A stretch of DNA of 64,000 bases from NCBI GenBank assembly GCA_038380435.1, contig JAWZYU010000121.1, forward strand, positions 372,001-436,000. The letters are read 5' to 3'. Positions within the stretch are counted from its first letter, which is position 1; every line of letters begins with the position of its first letter. The notes beneath the pieces were generated by a model that made no database searches, was not told the DNA's origin, and was given only the letters and a program-made list of their open reading frames with translations. This document shows, in pieces, positions 61,194 to 64,000 of this stretch. The translations under genes and the position numbers were made by a program. This stretch comes from Ryuthela nishihirai. Lineage: Eukaryota; Arthropoda; Arachnida; Araneae; Heptathelidae.

Positions 61194-62270
61194 TAATATT
61201 TCGGCAACGTAACGTTGACATGAAAGTAGAAAAAAATTCTGAGATCACTTTTGACTAAATAATATTTTGGAATCGCAGAAATCTTTACAATATACGGAAT
61301 TCAGTTACACTGTGGTAACAAAATATTAGAGAATTTATCTGCTATGTGAATTGGAGTCTTACTTGCAAGTTGTGTAACTTCTAACATATTCATTTAATGA
61401 AAAAATATTACTAAAAATAAATTCGAGATCATAATCTTATCCATTTAAATCTCGATTTTTAACAGCATTCGTCAAGTATTTAAGGAATTATGGAAGCCAG
61501 AATATTTAACAACAGTAATGGGTCATAAGACTTTATTTCAGATATTAATTAAAACTCAATAAATATTTCTTCAAATCACTTAATAAAATATAAATTTCAA
61601 AAATTCCATATCGATTATTTCAATGTTAGATAATTATGAATGATTTTTATGAAACAATATAATTTATTATTAAATTTTCCAGCGTCCATAACTCTTTAAT
61701 TACTGAACGAATATTGATAATAAATCGAGAATTTAAATAAATTAGATTTAGCTTCAGTCACAGTTTTTCATTAAATGCATCAAATGCGTATATATAAAAT
61801 CTGAGTTTGGTGTTAATCGGCAACCTAGACAGCAGTAACATCCTGGCAAAGTGGAGACAACTATCCTTCTCCACAGAGGAGCAACTCGAAAAAAATCTAG
61901 CCCTGATGGGTCTACAATTACCAATCTACAATCTATATCCTCATCACGTTTCTCTATTAAATGCACATTTTAAATGTTATAGAGCAAAGACGACCAAACA
62001 GTGGATGGAGTAGCTGCCAGTTTTAGATGGAAAAGATTTTAATTAATGTAACAATGTCACGTTAGTATGTTTGATGCTAAATTGTTATTTTATACTTAGT
62101 TGGTCAAGCAGTGTTAAATCATTATTATGACTTATGTACTCAGGTCGATAGCGAAAGATTTTCTGTCTTAAGAGTCGATCGCAGAGTCTAAAAGTTTGGT
62201 CCTTCCTGCTATAGAGCTTCATAGTTTGATTTCCGTTGACATAACATGGAAAGGATAATGCTATAGCTAT
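61194..62270. other. Intergenic, no gene supported
   Basis: AT-rich. A 68-codon frame at 61807-62013 has no recognisable motif. ttaaatgcat-type motifs near 61772 and 61958 recall 58718, so this may be another dispersed repeat. Confidence 0.45.
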
Positions 62271-62273
62271 CTT

Positions 62274-62609
62274 TTGAGCATTTTCTATTTGACAACAATC
62301 AATCCGTTACACTATGTGCAGAATCACATAATTAGATGCATGATGAAACTAAGAAAATTTGAAAGCATTGCAAATGTATACGATGAATTAGATATCTTAC
62401 AAATAAGGAAATTATATATATTTCAGGTACTGAAATACATAAGGATGAATTTTAATGTTCAAACTTTACGGACATTTGAAAAGAATACTCGACTCTCAAA
62501 AAAACTATTCTTACTTGATTTAAAAGCGAACAAAACTATTGTTGAAAAACATTATGTTCATTTGGCGCCAAATTTCTTAACTGCTTACCAGAGTGCATCA
62601 AAGGAATAA
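62274..62609 (+). pseudogene. LINE reverse transcriptase C-terminal remnant (Jockey/CR1-like)
   Basis: The 111-codon open frame resembles the region after the reverse transcriptase in Jockey/CR1-type elements. It has PLHYVQNHIIRCMM (the usual PLQ-x-QNRIIR block), YDELDILQIRKLYIFQVLKYI (YxELxILxxxxLYxxxxLxxI) and a charged end. The catalytic part is not found upstream, where other frames with stops occur. It is unlike the RTE elements in this window and is a third LINE type. The first Met is only the frame's first and not a true start. Confidence 0.5.
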
Positions 62610-62865
62610 GAAATGATAACTTTTTCTATAAGGAATTAAGAAAATAGATTTTGAATGTGGTAAATATTGAGACTATGTTTTAGAAATAAAAGATTTAAAT
62701 GTGATATAATTTTATTTGATGCTGAGTTGCCCTTAAGGTGTTCAACTGAACCACTTACTAACGCACAGTTCAATATAGATTTTTATATTTTTTTTCTCTT
62801 TTCTACCCAGTAAAGTTTTTTCTTTTTTTTTATTTCATTTAGTTTTAATAATAAATTTCAAACTT

Positions 62866-64000
62866 ATCATCATCATCATCATCATCATCAAGCAGCCATG
62901 GGCTACGGAGGTCCAACCAGACCGCGCAGTTTAATTCTCCAAGCATATCTGTCCTGAGCTACATCTGCTGCATCCGGCCACTGTACACCAATTCTAACAA
63001 GGTCCTGTTTGACATTGTCTGCCCACCGCATCCTAGGTCTCCCCCTCCTTCTGAGGCCTCTAGGCACACTGTTCATAACCCTATTCGCCAATCTATAATT
63101 ATCCATACGGGAAACATGGCCAAACCAGCGGAGTCTCTCTCTGCACAATATGCTGCTTAAAGGAGGTTGCAGACTCCTTTGCCTAACCTCATCATTAGTT
63201 ACAAAGTTAAACCACCTAATACCCAAGATACTGCGTAAGCATCTAGAATCAAAAGCATCTAGTTTCCTGTTATCTTGCTTACACAGCGTCCAAGTTTCAC
63301 TACCATAACTAACCCTAGAAAGAATCAAACTATTATACAGTCTAATTTTAGTCTTTAGGTGTATACGCCTATTTCTCCACAATCTCCATAGATTCTTAAA
63401 AGTCCCGGCAGCAATACCTATTCGTCTGTTAATCTCATGCCGCACATCACCAGTATCAGTTACGCAGCTCCCAAGGTAATTAAACTGTGACACCTGCTCA
63501 AGACTGCAACCATTCAGATTAACTGAATCACAACCTGCCTGACCAATTTTCATCACTTTAGTTTTCTCTCTGTTTATAACCAAACCTACTGTACTACCAG
63601 TCTCATCAACTGCTCGAATGAAAGAGTTCATCACATCAACATCATTTGCCAAAAGGGCTAAATCATCAGCATAATCTAAATCAGAACTTTTCGTATCTCC
63701 AGCCCATTTAAGGCCAAAATCTTTCCCTTGAAGTGAATTTCGCATAACATAATCAACAACCAAACTAAAGAGAAAAGGAGACAAAATGCACCCTTGTCGA
63801 ACACCAGAAGTAATGCTAAACCAATTGCTACAAGACTTACCAACCCTCACACGTGACTCAGTGTTATTATAGAAAGCTTTCATTATGTTAACTAACTTGT
63901 CTGGTATACCATATGATCTCACAATCAACCACAAATTATGACGATCAACAGAGTCGAAAGCCTTTTTGAAATCAACAAAGCTAGCAACCAAAGGTTTCTG
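62866..64000 (-). mobile_element. RTE-like non-LTR retrotransposon E, 3' half, continues past right edge
   Basis: The 3' end is a (GAT)n run (plus strand 62866-62890) after a UTR of only about a dozen nucleotides, as in element B. The coding part is unbroken to the window edge. Confidence 0.92.
62903..64000 (-). CDS. RTE-type reverse transcriptase, C-terminal part, open to window edge
   Basis: At least 365 codons without a stop, ending GLVGPP and TAG (62905-62903). Reverse transcriptase motifs are FVDFKKAFDSVDRHNLW (first catalytic Asp), SGVRQGCILSPFLFSL, and DYADDLALL (the YADD pair). The thumb-side block is INREKTKVMKIG, and the C-terminal block contains ETWTLCK, LRSILGIRWF and RLRWFGHVSRM. 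A basic segment RGLRRRGRPRMRW lies near the end. The N-terminal endonuclease lies outside the window. It is the only RTE copy here with an intact frame, so it is the youngest-looking and could be active. Confidence 0.9.
   Translation of the reverse strand, partial: QKPLVASFVDFKKAFDSVDRHNLWLIVRSYGIPDKLVNIMKAFYNNTESRVRVGKSCSNWFSITSGVRQGCILSPFLFSLVVDYVMRNSLQGKDFGLKWAGDTKSSDLDYADDLALLANDVDVMNSFIRAVDETGSTVGLVINREKTKVMKIGQAGCDSVNLNGCSLEQVSQFNYLGSCVTDTGDVRHEINRRIGIAAGTFKNLWRLWRNRRIHLKTKIRLYNSLILSRVSYGSETWTLCKQDNRKLDAFDSRCLRSILGIRWFNFVTNDEVRQRSLQPPLSSILCRERLRWFGHVSRMDNYRLANRVMNSVPRGLRRRGRPRMRWADNVKQDLVRIGVQWPDAADVAQDRYAWRIKLRGLVGPP

Noticed and set aside
62869..62890. ATC microsatellite
   Set aside because: Not an independent microsatellite: it is the 3' terminal trinucleotide run of an RTE element, also seen at 9778-9792.

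Overview
The window is nuclear DNA from an animal, most likely an insect with a large, repeat-rich genome. It is AT-rich and has intronless histone genes with metazoan histone 3' stem-loops. The linker histone has an insect-type globular domain. Many tRNA-derived SINEs and several APE-type (RTE-like) non-LTR retrotransposons are present. I see no prokaryotic operon, CRISPR array or complete spliced gene. Most of the 64 kb is transposable elements and segmental duplications.

Layout. 1-9.1 kb: RTE fragments, SINEs and a 3.3-kb repeat I call X. 9.1-19.2 kb: left histone arm with an intact short H1 (15428-15901, +) tail-to-tail with an H4 (16553-16864, -), plus a full-length RTE insertion (9778-13467). 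19.7-30.4 kb: three tandem units (about 4.9, 4.6 and 1.2 kb). Each holds a small intronless ORF (78, 78 and 79 codons) followed by a histone-type 3' stem-loop. 30.4-41 kb: degenerate repeats, a deleted 5S rRNA pseudogene, SINEs and a diverged X. 41.2-44.4 kb: inverted copy of X. 46-48 kb: repeat Y carrying a 250-bp pogo/Tigger-like MITE. 48.0-54.4 kb: inverted copy of the histone arm with a substituted H4 and a dead H1. 54.4-64 kb: LINE fragments of three kinds (RTE, RNase-H/I-group-like, Jockey/CR1-like), two further Y copies, a THAP-like remnant, and an RTE element running off the right edge whose reading frame is open to the edge.

Two things stand out. First, the three-copy gene family at 21.2, 26.1 and 30.0 kb encodes an unrecognised, mostly acidic protein. 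It carries the 3'-end signals of a replication-dependent histone mRNA: a 16-nt stem-loop identical in all three copies about 60 nt after the stop, then a purine-rich U7-type element. Second, the paralogous copies act as a natural experiment. For several insertions (RTE, two SINEs, a 612-bp GC-rich element, the MITE) the unoccupied site is present in another copy, which fixes element ends and target-site duplications and orders the events.

Both H4 copies carry R95C and G102R plus private changes (H18L or H18Q and others). The locus looks like an isolated, decaying histone orphon rather than the main histone cluster. All identities and alignments were judged by eye from the sequence given.
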